55,202 nucleotides of DNA from Oscillospiraceae bacterium (GCA_019423755.1 JAHZAU010000017.1:1-55202), one strand, 5' to 3'; positions 35,893 to 44,276 are shown, numbered from the stretch's first letter. Translations and numbers: made by a program. The notes: generated by a model not told the origin, from the letters alone.

Positions 35893-36777
35893 CTACACTT
35901 TTTCGCCCACGTTTTTGCCGAAGATGCCGGTGGGCTTCACCAACAGCACCAGGATCAGGATGCCGAATACCACCGCGTCCGCCATGGTGGAGGAGATGTA
36001 CGCCTTGGCAAGGCTCTCCACCAGCCCGATGACCAGGCCGCCCAGCATGGCGCCGGGGATGATGCCGATGCCGCCCAATACCGCCGCAATGAAGGCCTTC
36101 AGGCCCAGCATGGAGCCCATGTAAGGCTCGACCAGCGGGTAAGCGGTGCAGTACATGACCGCTGCGATGGCTGCCAGACCGGAGCCGATGGCGAAGGTCA
36201 GGCTGATGGTGGTGTTGACGTTGACACCCATGAGGACCGCTGCCTGGCTGTCCTCCGAAACGGCGCGCATGGCCTTACCCATGCGGGTCTTTTTGACGAA
36301 GAACTGCAGCGCCGCCATGGTCACCGCCGAGATGGCGATGGTAGCCAGGGTGGTACCGCTGATCTGCACCGGGCCCACCATGATGGAAGGCAGGCTGATG
36401 GCCTCCGGGTAGGGCTTGGGGGTGGAGGTAAACAGCAGCAGGAACAGGTTTTCCAGCAGCAAGCTCACCGCAATGGCGGTAATGAGCACCGAAAGCTTGG
36501 GCGAGTTGCGCAGCGGCTTGTAGGCCACCCGCTCGGTGATCACGCCCAGCAGCGAGCAGAGCACCACAGCGATGATAGCCGCTACCCAGATGGGCATCCC
36601 GGCCATAATGGCGAACAGCGAAATGTACGCGCCCACCATGATGAAGTCGCCGTGCGCGAAGTTCAGCAGCTTGACGATACCGTAGACCATGGTATAGCCC
36701 AGCGCCACCAGCGCATAGATGCTGCCGACCTGGATACCGTTGATCAGCTGTTTGATGAAAATAACCAGTTGTTCCAT
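35893..36777 (-). CDS. livH: Branched-chain amino acid ABC transporter permease LivH
   Basis: The partner permease, 294 residues, with the LivH hallmark GIQVGSIYALVALGYTMVYGIVK (split here only for description), LLNFAHGDFIMVGAY and the EAA-like MRAVSEDSQAAVLMGVNV. It ends with LVKPTGIFGK, as the family does. It lies 151 bases after livJ, and that gap holds two hairpins. Confidence 0.94.
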   Translation of the reverse strand: MEQLVIFIKQLINGIQVGSIYALVALGYTMVYGIVKLLNFAHGDFIMVGAYISLFAIMAGMPIWVAAIIAVVLCSLLGVITERVAYKPLRNSPKLSVLITAIAVSLLLENLFLLLFTSTPKPYPEAISLPSIMVGPVQISGTTLATIAISAVTMAALQFFVKKTRMGKAMRAVSEDSQAAVLMGVNVNTTISLTFAIGSGLAAIAAVMYCTAYPLVEPYMGSMLGLKAFIAAVLGGIGIIPGAMLGGLVIGLVESLAKAYISSTMADAVVFGILILVLLVKPTGIFGKNVGEKV

Positions 36778-36830
36778 ACCTTTTTTCTACCTCCCCGGTA
36801 CTGGCGGCAGTCCTTTTTGCAAAAGGCGCC

Positions 36831-36883
36831 TGGGTAAAATCTTACCCATGATACAAATGGGGCAGGACGTTGGCCCTGCCCCA
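36831..36883. repeat. Tandem hairpins between livJ and livH
   Basis: TGGGTAA/TTACCCA (36831-36848) and TGGGGCAGG/CCTGCCCCA (36858-36883) are perfect stems. The larger lies 45 bases beyond the livJ stop. There is no U-tract, and the arrangement resembles the hairpin between dppA and dppB, so it may protect the binding-protein mRNA. Confidence 0.7.
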
Positions 36884-36928
36884 TAACAATCTCGGTCTAG
36901 TTTTGGATCGGATCGGGGGTCTGGCACC

Positions 36929-38137
36929 TTAACCAATCTTGGTGTTCAGAACGATCTTACCATCTTTGTATTCCAGGATGGATACGGTCTTGATGGGGTC
37001 GCCGTTTTCATCGAAGGTGATGTGACCGGTAACGCCGTCATATTCCATCCCTTTGAGAGCTTCCACAACAGCTTCTGCATCGGTGGTGCCGGCTTTCTGG
37101 AAAGCCTGGTACATGATGTTGATGGCATCGTAACCCAGAGCGGAGAAAGCGGTGGGGTCTTCGCCGTATTTTTCACGGTAAGAAGTAACGAATTTGGCAA
37201 CCTTTTCGTCGGTGTCATCTACGAAGTAGTGGTTGGGGAAGTAGCAGTTGTTGACCAGGCTCTGGCTGCCTTCGTCCAGAACGGCCAATACGCCATCCCA
37301 ACCGTCGCCGCCGATCATCGGGCCGTCGTAACCAACTTCACGAGCCTGTTTCACGATGAGGGCTACGTTGTTGTAGTAGTCGGGAACCATGATGACGTCG
37401 GGGTTCGCTGCCTGGATCTTGGTCAGCTGGGTCTTGAAGTCCTTATCGGAAGCGCCGTAGCCTTCTTTGGCAACTACGGTCATGCCTTTTTCAGCAGCAG
37501 CTGCTTCGAATGCCTCAGCGATGCCGTTGGAGTAGTCATCGGAGGTGTTGTACATGAGAGCTACGTTCTTGGCCTGCAGGTTTTCTGCAGCGAAGGTAGC
37601 CATGACTTCGCCCTGGAAGGGGTCGAGGAAGCAAGCGCGGAAGACGTTTTCGCCCTTGAGGGTGATGTCAGCAGCGGTACCGGTGGGGGTGATCATCGGT
37701 ACGCCGACGCCGTCCTCATAGTCGGTAGCTGCATAGTCAGCCATAGCAATGGAAGGTTTGGAGGTAACGTCACCGATGATGGCGTTGACACCCTTCTGCA
37801 TCAGCATGTTGTAAGCGTTGACAGCCTCAGCCTCTTCGCCTTTTTCATCAACGACTTCAATGGACAGCTTGCCGCCAGCAGCGTTAATGTCCTCCATACC
37901 CAGCTCAATGCCGTTCTTGGTGGAGTTGCCGTAAACGGAAGCCGCGCCGGTCAGAGGAGCCGGTACGCCGAACACCAGTTCTTCTACGGAACCGCCTTCG
38001 GTGGTCTCGGCTGCCGGAGCGTCGCCGCCCTCGGAAGCGCCGCCTTCTTCAGCAGGAGCGCTGCCGCCGCAAGCAGCAAAACTGGATACCATCATCATCG
38101 CAGCACACATGACTGCGAAATATTTTTTGACATTCAT
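36929..38137 (-). CDS. livJ: Branched-chain amino acid-binding lipoprotein (LivJ/LivK family)
   Basis: Extracellular binding protein of the Liv importer, 402 residues. The signal sequence ends in the lipobox SFAAC, and a Glu/Gly/Ala-rich linker follows. The receptor family core is VFGVPAPLTGAASVYGNS, then GIELGMEDINAAGG, IIGDVTSKPSIA and DDYSNGIAEAF. ATG 38137 was chosen (AGGAGG seven bases upstream) over the frame opening at 38161. It is first in the operon. It favours GCT, GTT and GAA codons more than most neighbours, which suggests high expression. The exact ligand (Leu/Ile/Val or another amino acid) is not resolved. Confidence 0.93.
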   Translation of the reverse strand: MNVKKYFAVMCAAMMMVSSFAACGGSAPAEEGGASEGGDAPAAETTEGGSVEELVFGVPAPLTGAASVYGNSTKNGIELGMEDINAAGGKLSIEVVDEKGEEAEAVNAYNMLMQKGVNAIIGDVTSKPSIAMADYAATDYEDGVGVPMITPTGTAADITLKGENVFRACFLDPFQGEVMATFAAENLQAKNVALMYNTSDDYSNGIAEAFEAAAAEKGMTVVAKEGYGASDKDFKTQLTKIQAANPDVIMVPDYYNNVALIVKQAREVGYDGPMIGGDGWDGVLAVLDEGSQSLVNNCYFPNHYFVDDTDEKVAKFVTSYREKYGEDPTAFSALGYDAINIMYQAFQKAGTTDAEAVVEALKGMEYDGVTGHITFDENGDPIKTVSILEYKDGKIVLNTKIG

Positions 38138-38209
38138 ATTTGTTCCTCCTATTCTCAACACACAACTTCACACTGGAAAACTGTAATGTGCTAAAGTGTT
38201 AATGAGACT

Positions 38210-38238
38210 ATTATACTGGCTCCGACTGGGAAATGCAA
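38210..38238 (-). promoter_or_regulatory. Promoter of the liv operon
   Basis: Minus strand TTGCAT (complement of 38233-38238), 17 bases, perfect TATAAT (complement of 38210-38215). The leader is about 65 bases, too short for a T-box. Nothing else is seen in 38239-38324. Confidence 0.6.
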
Positions 38239-38324
38239 TCGTCGTTTTCACCAACTATATACAAGATTCTGCTCTATTTTTGACAAATCCGTTCCCTTTC
38301 CGGTCTCTTTTCGCTTCCCAGCAT

Positions 38325-38361
38325 AAGAACAGCCGTCCCGGAGTCCAGGACGGCTGTTCTT
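38325..38361. repeat. Perfect 14-base inverted repeat after the PadR operon
   Basis: AAGAACAGCCGTCC (38325-38338), a nine-base loop, then the exact complement (38348-38361). It lies 56 bases beyond the stop of the last leftward gene. There is no U-run on either side. It probably marks the 3' end of that transcript. Confidence 0.65.
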
Positions 38362-38416
38362 GTGTATGGATGAATCATAATTGGGAAGCTTGCACTTTTT
38401 ATCCAGAGTTCTTTCC

Positions 38417-39712
38417 TTAGGAAACCTGCGGGTTCTCCTGCACCGGCTCCTCCTGCTGGGGAAGGGGCTGCGGCTCGCCGAGACCGGTCTGCCAGTCAAA
38501 GCCCAAAGCCAGCAGCTGCCCCATGTCCCGCTCCATGCCCTCGCGGATCTCCTCTTCCCGGCGGATCAGGGTGTCCAGCACAGCCGGGTCGGTGTCCAGG
38601 CCGCTGCGTTTCTTGGCCTGTTCCAGGTAGATGCGGTCCTGGGCGTCCCGCAGCGGGGTCTCCAGGTCGGTGATGGTCAGCACCCAGTAGCGGATCTCCT
38701 CGCAGCGCTGCTGCTCCAGGCCCTGGCCTTCAAAGTATTCCATCAGCTGGCTGGTGCGGCGGTCGCGGATCTCGGTCTCCAACTGGCTGAGTTGGCTGGT
38801 GCCGTCAAAGTAATAGTTCTCCGCGTCGTACTCGTCCATACCGTTGGGAACTTCCTCCATGAGGACCTGTTCCAGGTCGCTGCGCAGATGGATCCGGCGG
38901 CGGATCAGCTCCCCGCGCAGAGCGAGGGTCTCTTCATCGTCCACGATATTGGTGCTCAGCGGGATAAAGGGCATCAGCCCCTCCTCCTTGAGCTGTTCCA
39001 GCGGATAGCCTTCCACCTCGGCCATCTCCCCGTCCTCTTTGGGGATCACCGTCACCTCCGGGGTCACCATGACCATCTCGGCGTTTTCCTGCCATGCTTC
39101 CAGCTCCTGGCGCAGGCGTTCGTTTTCCTCCCGCAGCGCTTCCTCCTGGCGGTTTTCTTCCTCCCGCTTCAGGTAATCCTCCGACGGCTGGAAGCCGTAT
39201 TCTCCCAGCATCTCGGCGTTGACCGGCGCGGCACTGCGGTCCAGATAGAAGTGGATGCCGTCGTTTTCGTCCGAAAGGATGGTCACCGTGTCCGGGACCT
39301 CCAAGATCATCGAATACCCGAAGTTGGAAGCCAGCCACATTTTGCTTATGTTTTCCTTGCTGAGCTTCTGCATCTCCGGGCTGCCGAAGGTGATGGTCGC
39401 CTGGTCCCCGGACTGGTCCACGCTCACCGGCTGGCGGTACAGACCGTTGTCCGGCACCTGCAGGCGGATCATGCCGTCCTGGGAGCCTTTGATCTGGATG
39501 CTGCTCCAGCGGCCGTCGCTTTGGGTGATGCGCAGCCCGGTCACTGTTCCGGGCACTTCATATGTTTCGTAGGACAGGGACTGCCCCACGACCATCTCGT
39601 TGTACCGGTCTACGCCGTCCCCCAGGGCGGCAGGCAGGCTGAACCCCAGCCCGATGGCGCCCACACCCAGGCAGATCAGCGCTCCGGCGATGACTTTACC
39701 ACTGCGTTTCAT
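38417..39712 (-). CDS. Membrane-anchored coiled-coil protein of a PadR-HAAS operon, unknown function
   Basis: A 431-residue protein I do not recognise. Residues 6-28 form a hydrophobic anchor or signal, residues 45-165 are beta-rich (RITQSDGRWSSIQIKGS, ATITFGSP, TVTILSDENDGIHFYLD) and recall the DUF4097-type beta-helix domains that follow PadR-HAAS genes, but that is only resemblance. Residues 180-210 are a charged coiled coil (LKREEENRQEEALREENERL), and the C-terminal half is acidic and helical, ending Pro/Glu/Gln-rich. ATG 39712 has AAGGAGG nine bases upstream and overlaps the preceding gene by 17 bases. The longer frame is rejected. Confidence 0.75.
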   Translation of the reverse strand: MKRSGKVIAGALICLGVGAIGLGFSLPAALGDGVDRYNEMVVGQSLSYETYEVPGTVTGLRITQSDGRWSSIQIKGSQDGMIRLQVPDNGLYRQPVSVDQSGDQATITFGSPEMQKLSKENISKMWLASNFGYSMILEVPDTVTILSDENDGIHFYLDRSAAPVNAEMLGEYGFQPSEDYLKREEENRQEEALREENERLRQELEAWQENAEMVMVTPEVTVIPKEDGEMAEVEGYPLEQLKEEGLMPFIPLSTNIVDDEETLALRGELIRRRIHLRSDLEQVLMEEVPNGMDEYDAENYYFDGTSQLSQLETEIRDRRTSQLMEYFEGQGLEQQRCEEIRYWVLTITDLETPLRDAQDRIYLEQAKKRSGLDTDPAVLDTLIRREEEIREGMERDMGQLLALGFDWQTGLGEPQPLPQQEEPVQENPQVS

Positions 39713-40583
39713 CCGACATCCCCTCCTTTGCTTCGTTTGTGTCCACAAGCTGGGGCCATTCCTCCGCGCAAGGCTCCTTCTTGGCGGGAGCCGCCTGCTT
39801 GCGGTCGGAAGGCGCCCGGTCAAAGAGCCGGCGTCCCAGCCAGACCACTGCTTCTTTCATCATAAACAACAGCCGTGCGTAAAGACGGGTTAACTTCCAA
39901 GCCAGGCAGAAGCCCAAAGTCCCCAGGGCGCTGACGCTCAGGCCCGAGAAGAAGGCCACACCGCCTGCCGCCATAGAAGAAAGCAGGCTCACTGCCAACC
40001 CTGTGAGGATCATCAGCCCTACGCCGGAAAGCAGCACCACTGCCGCCGCGAACCAAACACCCATGAGCCCCATGGCCAGGCCGACGCAGAAGCACATGAG
40101 CGCGCCCAGGCCAATGATGCCAAGGCCCAGCCCCATGCACCAAACGACGCCGTGACCGATGCGGCCCAGCAGCCGGCCCAATCCGGCCCACAGTCCGCCT
40201 TTGCGCGGGGTACCGGCTTCCTCCAAGGTCAGCGCCTCTTTCAGCGATTCCTTGCCCTTCTTCCACGCCCGGCCGACGCCTTCGCCGGTCTCCTGCATCT
40301 TCTGGCGCAGCTGCTCCTTGCGCTGGGCCGCGGCTTCCATAGCCTGGCGGCGGCTTTCCTCCTTGCGGCGGCGCTGCTCCTCCTCGCTGTTTTCGATGAG
40401 CTGGCGGGCTACTGTCTCCGGGGAACCCAGCTTGGCACTGATCTCGGAGTCCGACTGCCCCTGCCGGTGCCCTTCTTCAAAATATTCGGCATAATCGCGC
40501 AGAATATCGTCGATCTCGCTTTTTGGCAGACGGGCGCGCAGCAGCAGCGTCTCCAGCTTGTCCAGATACTCCAGTTTATTCAT
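39696..40583 (-). CDS. HAAS (DUF1700) domain membrane protein
   Basis: A 295-residue protein. The N-terminal HAAS domain (about residues 1-75) is typical: LEYLDKLETLL, IDDILRDYAEYFEEGHRQG, SAKLGSPETVARQLIE. A charged stretch (residues 70-120, many Arg, Glu and Lys) and about four hydrophobic helices follow. HAAS proteins sit next to PadR regulators in Firmicutes and are thought to be membrane partners of regulated envelope functions; their mechanism is unclear. ATG 40583 overlaps the padR stop (ATGAATAA). It ends inside the start of the next gene, so the three are one operon. Confidence 0.85.
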   Translation of the reverse strand: MNKLEYLDKLETLLLRARLPKSEIDDILRDYAEYFEEGHRQGQSDSEISAKLGSPETVARQLIENSEEEQRRRKEESRRQAMEAAAQRKEQLRQKMQETGEGVGRAWKKGKESLKEALTLEEAGTPRKGGLWAGLGRLLGRIGHGVVWCMGLGLGIIGLGALMCFCVGLAMGLMGVWFAAAVVLLSGVGLMILTGLAVSLLSSMAAGGVAFFSGLSVSALGTLGFCLAWKLTRLYARLLFMMKEAVVWLGRRLFDRAPSDRKQAAPAKKEPCAEEWPQLVDTNEAKEGMSDETQW

Positions 40584-40896
40584 GACGCTCACCTCTCAGA
40601 ATCTCATTGACCATCACCGAAAAGTCCAGCCAGTCCTCCTTGAGGGAGGCCAGGTACGCCTTGCCCTTTTCGGTGATGTGGTAATACTTCCGGGCTGGGC
40701 CGCTGGGGCTTTCCTTTAAGTACGATACAAAATACTCCTCCTGGGTCAGCCGGCGAAGGATGGGGTAGACCGTGCCTTCGTTGATCTCGGTATAAGCGGC
40801 GATGCTCTGCACGATCTCGTAGCCGTAGCGGTCCTTGCGGGCGATCAACGCCAGGATGCACATCTCAATGACCCCTTTGCGAAATTGGGTATTCAT
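40576..40896 (-). CDS. PadR-family transcriptional regulator
   Basis: A 106-residue winged-helix regulator of the PadR type with a short C-terminus (subfamily 2). The N-terminal motif FRKGVIEMCILALIARKDRYGYEIVQSI, then EGTVYPILRRLTQEEYF and ARKYYHITEKGKAYL, are characteristic (given as separate pieces). ATG 40896 was chosen because GGAGG lies nine bases upstream and relatives begin here; the frame extends to 40953 through its own promoter. It most likely represses its operon, with the inverted repeat at 40933-40959 as operator. Confidence 0.92.
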   Translation of the reverse strand: MNTQFRKGVIEMCILALIARKDRYGYEIVQSIAAYTEINEGTVYPILRRLTQEEYFVSYLKESPSGPARKYYHITEKGKAYLASLKEDWLDFSVMVNEILRGERHE

Positions 40897-40924
40897 CCGC
40901 GCTTCCCTCCTTCCTTGTGCCCTC

Positions 40925-40959
40925 ATTATATCACAGTACCTTGCAATACACAATACTGT
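40925..40959 (-). promoter_or_regulatory. padR operon promoter with overlapping PadR operator candidate
   Basis: Minus strand TTGTGT (complement of 40948-40953), 17 bases, TATAAT (complement of 40925-40930). ACAGTA (40933-40938) and TACTGT (40954-40959) form an inverted repeat with a 15-base spacer that brackets the -35. Autorepression through such a site is usual for PadR proteins. Confidence 0.6.
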
Positions 40960-41001
40960 TTTATCAAAAATACTAAATAATTTTCCTCCGCCCCTTCTTC
41001 C

Positions 41002-41030
41002 TTGACGGTCGCACCGCCCTGCGCTATCCT
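41002..41030 (+). promoter_or_regulatory. Promoter of the methyltransferase gene
   Basis: TTGACG at 41002-41007, 17 bases, TATCCT at 41025-41030, 37 bases before the start. Confidence 0.55.
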
Positions 41031-41067
41031 TTTTCTAAAAAGAAAGTGTCAAAAAGGAGGTCTTTTC

Positions 41068-41637
41068 ATGCTGTATATGGGAAATGCCGCCTACTGGGAG
41101 CAAAAATTTGCCCAGCGCGGCCCCGACCCTCTGCCGCCGGACCCGCAGCTGCTGCGGGACCTTCCCCTTCTGCCCCAGCCGGGGGAGGGCTTGGAGCTGG
41201 CCTGCGGCGACGGGCGCAACCTGCTGCTCCTGGCCCGGCTGGGCTGGCAGATGACCGGCGTGGACTGGAGCCGCCAGGGGCTTTCCCGCCTGGAAGCCTT
41301 CGCCCGGCAGGAGTCCCGCCCCGTCCGGACTATGGAGGCCGACCTGACCGACCCGGCCTTTCTCTCTCGCCTGGGCCGCTACCGGCTCATCCTCATTAAC
41401 CACTACCGCCTGGACCCATCCCTTTACGCCGGGCTGCTGCCCCACTTGGAGCCCGGCGGCTGCCTTTGGGTCAACGGCTTTCGCGCCTGCCCGCCCGAAA
41501 ACCCGGACATCCGCCCCCAGGACCTGCTGACCCCGGCGGATTTTGCGGCCTTGCAGACCCTTCCCTGCCGCTTCCAAGCCTACGAGGAGGGGGAAAAACC
41601 GCTGGCCCGGTGGATATTCACTCAAATTTTCGGTTAA
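41068..41637 (+). CDS. Class I SAM-dependent methyltransferase
   Basis: A 189-residue protein with SAM-binding motif I LELACGDGRNLLLLA near residues 43-57, an acidic residue at the end of strand 2 (VDWS) and a later LLPHLEPGGCLWVNGF strand typical of TehB/UbiE-like small methyltransferases. The opening AYWEQKFAQRGPDPLPPDP resembles proteins annotated as tellurite-resistance-type methyltransferases in gut clostridia. The methyl acceptor is unknown. ATG 41068 has AAAAAGGAGG seven bases upstream. It has its own promoter and is not clearly linked to ddh, which starts 122 bases later from another promoter. Confidence 0.85.
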   Translation: MLYMGNAAYWEQKFAQRGPDPLPPDPQLLRDLPLLPQPGEGLELACGDGRNLLLLARLGWQMTGVDWSRQGLSRLEAFARQESRPVRTMEADLTDPAFLSRLGRYRLILINHYRLDPSLYAGLLPHLEPGGCLWVNGFRACPPENPDIRPQDLLTPADFAALQTLPCRFQAYEEGEKPLARWIFTQIFG

Positions 41638-41676
41638 AATTTACATGTAGATTGCAAAAAATTCCAAATCTTGTTC

Positions 41677-41705
41677 TTGACCCTCCCGGAAAAGTGGGGT
41701 ATCAT
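41677..41705 (+). promoter_or_regulatory. Promoter of ddh-NUDIX
   Basis: TTGACC at 41677-41682, a 17-base spacer and TATCAT at 41700-41705, 55 bases before ddh. Confidence 0.65.
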
Positions 41706-41759
41706 AGGTTCATTCAAAAGCCCGGTTTTTCCCCAGGTTTTCAGAAAGGAATGAATGGC

Positions 41760-42659
41760 ATGAATCAAATCAAAGTCGCAATTATTGGATATGGCAATAT
41801 CGGCCGCTACGCCCTGGAGGCCGTGGAGGAAGCAGCAGACTTCCAGTTGGTCGGCGTGGTACGCCGCAGCACCGAAAATCTGCCCGCCGAGCTTTCGGGC
41901 ATCCCGGTGGTGGATTCTCTGGACAAGCTGCCGGAGAAACCCCAGGTGGCTCTGCTCTGCCTGCCCACCCGCTCGGTGGAGGAGCACGCAAAAGTTTGCC
42001 TGGAAAAAGGCATCTGCACCGTGGATAGCTTCGACATCCACGGCCAGATCTGGGACCTGCACACCACCCTGGACGCCATCGCTAAGGAGCACGGCGCCGT
42101 TTCGGTCATCAGCGCTGGCTGGGACCCCGGTTCCGACTCGGTGGTCCGCACCCTGCTGGAGGCCTGCGCCCCCAAAGGCATCACCGACACCAACTTCGGT
42201 CCCGGCATGAGCATGGGCCACTCGGTTGCCGCCAAGGGCAAACCCGGCGTGAAAGCCGCTCTCTCCATGACCATCCCGCTTGGCACCGGCATCCATCGCC
42301 GCAACGTCTACATCGAGCTGGAAGACGGCTATGACTTCGAGTCGGTAAAACGCTCCATTCTGGAGGACGACTACTTCGCCCACGACGAGACCCACGTTAT
42401 CCCGGTCCCCAGCGTCGAAGCCCTCATGGACAAGGGCCACGGCGTCAACCTGGTGCGCAAAGGCGTCTCCGGCAAGACACAGAACCAGCTCTTCTCCTTT
42501 GATATGAAGATCAACAACCCGGCCCTGACCTCTCAGATCATGGTCGCCTGCGCCCGCGCTGCCCTGCTGCAGAAGCCCGGCTGCTACGTCATGCCCCAGC
42601 TTCCTCCCATGGATCTGCTTCCCGGCACCCTGGAAGAAAAGATTCGCCGCCTGGTGTAA
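41760..42659 (+). CDS. ddh: meso-Diaminopimelate D-dehydrogenase
   Basis: Catalyses the reversible NADPH-dependent reductive amination of L-2-amino-6-oxopimelate (tetrahydrodipicolinate) to meso-diaminopimelate, a one-step route to lysine and the peptidoglycan cross-linker. Length is 299 residues. The N-terminal NADP-binding motif is IIGYGNIGRYALE; the catalytic-domain signatures DSFDIHGQIW, ISAGWDPGSDSVVR, NFGPGMSMGHSVAAK and LGTGIHRRNVYIELE agree with the Ddh family. ATG 41760 is preferred (nine bases after AAAGGA) over ATG 41751. The NUDIX gene starts on its stop codon (TAATG), so the two are coupled. Confidence 0.95.
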   Translation: MNQIKVAIIGYGNIGRYALEAVEEAADFQLVGVVRRSTENLPAELSGIPVVDSLDKLPEKPQVALLCLPTRSVEEHAKVCLEKGICTVDSFDIHGQIWDLHTTLDAIAKEHGAVSVISAGWDPGSDSVVRTLLEACAPKGITDTNFGPGMSMGHSVAAKGKPGVKAALSMTIPLGTGIHRRNVYIELEDGYDFESVKRSILEDDYFAHDETHVIPVPSVEALMDKGHGVNLVRKGVSGKTQNQLFSFDMKINNPALTSQIMVACARAALLQKPGCYVMPQLPPMDLLPGTLEEKIRRLV

Positions 42660-43168
42660 TGCAGGAGCTTTGGGATCTTTATGACAGCCAGCGCCGGCCG
42701 CTGCACCGGCAGCATCCCCGGGGCGTCCCGCTGGAACCGGGCACCTATCACCTGGTCATCGAGGCGCTGGTCCTCCGGGAGGACGGCCGCCTGCTGCTGA
42801 CCCAGCGTCACCCGGACAAGCCCTACAGCCTGCTTTGGGAGTGCACCGGCGGTTCCGCCCTTTGCGGGGAGGACAGCCTGTCCGCCGCTCTGCGGGAGCT
42901 GCAGGAGGAGACCGGCCTGCACTTTGCCCCCCAGCAGGCGCACCTGCTGCGCAGCTGGCAGCGGGTACACAGTCTGGTGGACAGCTGGCTGTTCCTGGCC
43001 CCGCTGGACTGCACCGTCCGCCTTCAGGAAAGCGAAGTGGTGGACTACCGCTGGGTCGACCGTCAGGAAATGGCCCAGCTGTACGCCGCCGGGCAGTTCC
43101 TGCCCACCCGGCCGGACCCCTTTGCCACCTACGGCAGCATCTTTTCCCATCTGCTGGCGTCCAAATAA
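42659..43168 (+). CDS. NUDIX hydrolase
   Basis: A 169-residue hydrolase with an intact Nudix box at about residues 60-82: G-x5-E-x7-REL-x-EE-x-GL, from GSALCGED to RELQEETGL, so divalent-metal-dependent pyrophosphohydrolysis is likely. The N-terminal LYDSQRRPLHRQHPRG segment and LTQRHPDKPYSLLWE resemble the IDI/YfcD-like Nudix group. The substrate (nucleotide sugar, NADH, isoprenoid pyrophosphate or other) cannot be told. Translation is coupled to ddh. A bidirectional terminator follows. Confidence 0.9.
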   Translation: MQELWDLYDSQRRPLHRQHPRGVPLEPGTYHLVIEALVLREDGRLLLTQRHPDKPYSLLWECTGGSALCGEDSLSAALRELQEETGLHFAPQQAHLLRSWQRVHSLVDSWLFLAPLDCTVRLQESEVVDYRWVDRQEMAQLYAAGQFLPTRPDPFATYGSIFSHLLASK

Positions 43169-43186
43169 AAGCTAGCTAAAAGCAAG

Positions 43187-43224
43187 CAAAAAGCGCATCC
43201 CCTGCCGTGGGGATGCGCTTTTTT
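43187..43224. terminator. Bidirectional terminator between the NUDIX gene and the lipoprotein gene
   Basis: AAAGCGCATCCCC (43190-43202) pairs perfectly with GGGGATGCGCTTT (43209-43221), with an A-run before and a T-run after. Confidence 0.9.
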
Positions 43225-43232
43225 GATGTTTG

Positions 43233-44222
43233 TTACTGGATGGTGGCGGTGATCACATAGCAGTAGCGGTAGTTTGCCAGCTGCTTTTCGATCTGGTCCA
43301 GGGTGGTGGTGCCGCTGATGGCCAGGGTGTCCCGCTGCTGCCACGCATCCTCCCCGGGCACGCCGTCCCGGTAGGCGATGTAAGCCAGCACCGACTCCTT
43401 GCCGGACTGCACCTGCACCTCCTCGCCGCAGCGTACCCGCTGGCGGATCAGGCTGCGATTGTCATCGGGGTAGTAGGTGGGCAGGTCCTGGGTATAGCTC
43501 TCGTTGCCGCACAGCTGCACCGTGCGCCAGCGGTATTCCAGCCGGTTGCGGTTGTTTTCTTCGGGCTGCTGGCCCACCAGCATGAGCACCGTTTCGCCCG
43601 TCTGGCTCCAGTCGCCCTGGTAGTAGCCGTAATCCTGCACCAGCTCCCCGCCGCGGTAAAGCTTAAGCCCCAGGGAGGCGGTGCCGTTGGGGTCCCGGAA
43701 CATGGCGAAGGTCTGTCCGGCAGCGTAGGCGATCTGCTCCTCCTGCTCGGTCAGGTCCACCGGGGTGATGGTGGTCTTTTCCCCGGTATCCTTGCTGGAA
43801 TTGGGGCGGACGGCGGCCGAACCGGTGGCCTTGCCGGAGCTTTCCGGCAGGATGGCGTCCTCGATCTCCTGGGAGTCATCCTCCCAGCCAAAGCCCTCGG
43901 TCAGCTGCTGGGTCAGGCTTTCTTCCTCCCGGGCAGGGGTTTCCGTCTCGGGCTGAGTTTCGGGTTTGGAGGGTTCTTCTTCGGTTTCTTCCTGGGGTTT
44001 CTCGGTCTCAGGGGCTAGGGCCTCCGCTTCCCCGGTAGGCTCGCCGGTCTGGGGCAGACCCTCGTCCTCCAGCTCGACCTCCTCCTGGGGCAGGACTTCC
44101 TCGTATTGGTCGCTGCCGGTGGGCTGGGTTTCCCCGGTCCCGCAGCCGCCGAGGCTCAGCACCAGTCCCAGCAGCACCGCGGCCGTCAACGCCGTCAGCC
44201 GGTTGCGTGTGGTATCTTTCAT
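43233..44222 (-). CDS. Lipoprotein of unknown function with an acidic Pro-rich linker
   Basis: A 329-residue predicted lipoprotein: basic N-terminus, hydrophobic core and lipobox LGGC around residue 27. Residues about 35-110 are a low-complexity linker rich in Glu, Pro and Thr (EEVELEDEGLPQTGEP, PSKPETQPETETP). A globular C-terminal domain of about 180 residues follows (EQIAYAAGQTFAMFRDPNG, YGYYQGDWSQTGETVLML), which I do not recognise. ATG 44222 has GGAGG nine bases upstream; TTG 44231 is rejected. It is transcribed alone. It is probably a surface-exposed protein held away from the membrane by its linker. Confidence 0.75.
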   Translation of the reverse strand: MKDTTRNRLTALTAAVLLGLVLSLGGCGTGETQPTGSDQYEEVLPQEEVELEDEGLPQTGEPTGEAEALAPETEKPQEETEEEPSKPETQPETETPAREEESLTQQLTEGFGWEDDSQEIEDAILPESSGKATGSAAVRPNSSKDTGEKTTITPVDLTEQEEQIAYAAGQTFAMFRDPNGTASLGLKLYRGGELVQDYGYYQGDWSQTGETVLMLVGQQPEENNRNRLEYRWRTVQLCGNESYTQDLPTYYPDDNRSLIRQRVRCGEEVQVQSGKESVLAYIAYRDGVPGEDAWQQRDTLAISGTTTLDQIEKQLANYRYCYVITATIQ

Positions 44223-44276
44223 ATCTTCCAACCTCCTTGTTGTGTCGGGGGGTGTTTCCTTCTTTCCTATACATAC

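Noticed and set aside
38137..38210. T-box or amino-acid riboswitch ahead of livJ
   Set aside because: The leader is only about 65 bases long, with no T-box sequence or terminator.
41466..41759. N-terminal extension of Ddh overlapping the methyltransferase
   Set aside because: It crosses a clear promoter (41677-41705), and the NADP-binding motif begins right after ATG 41760.
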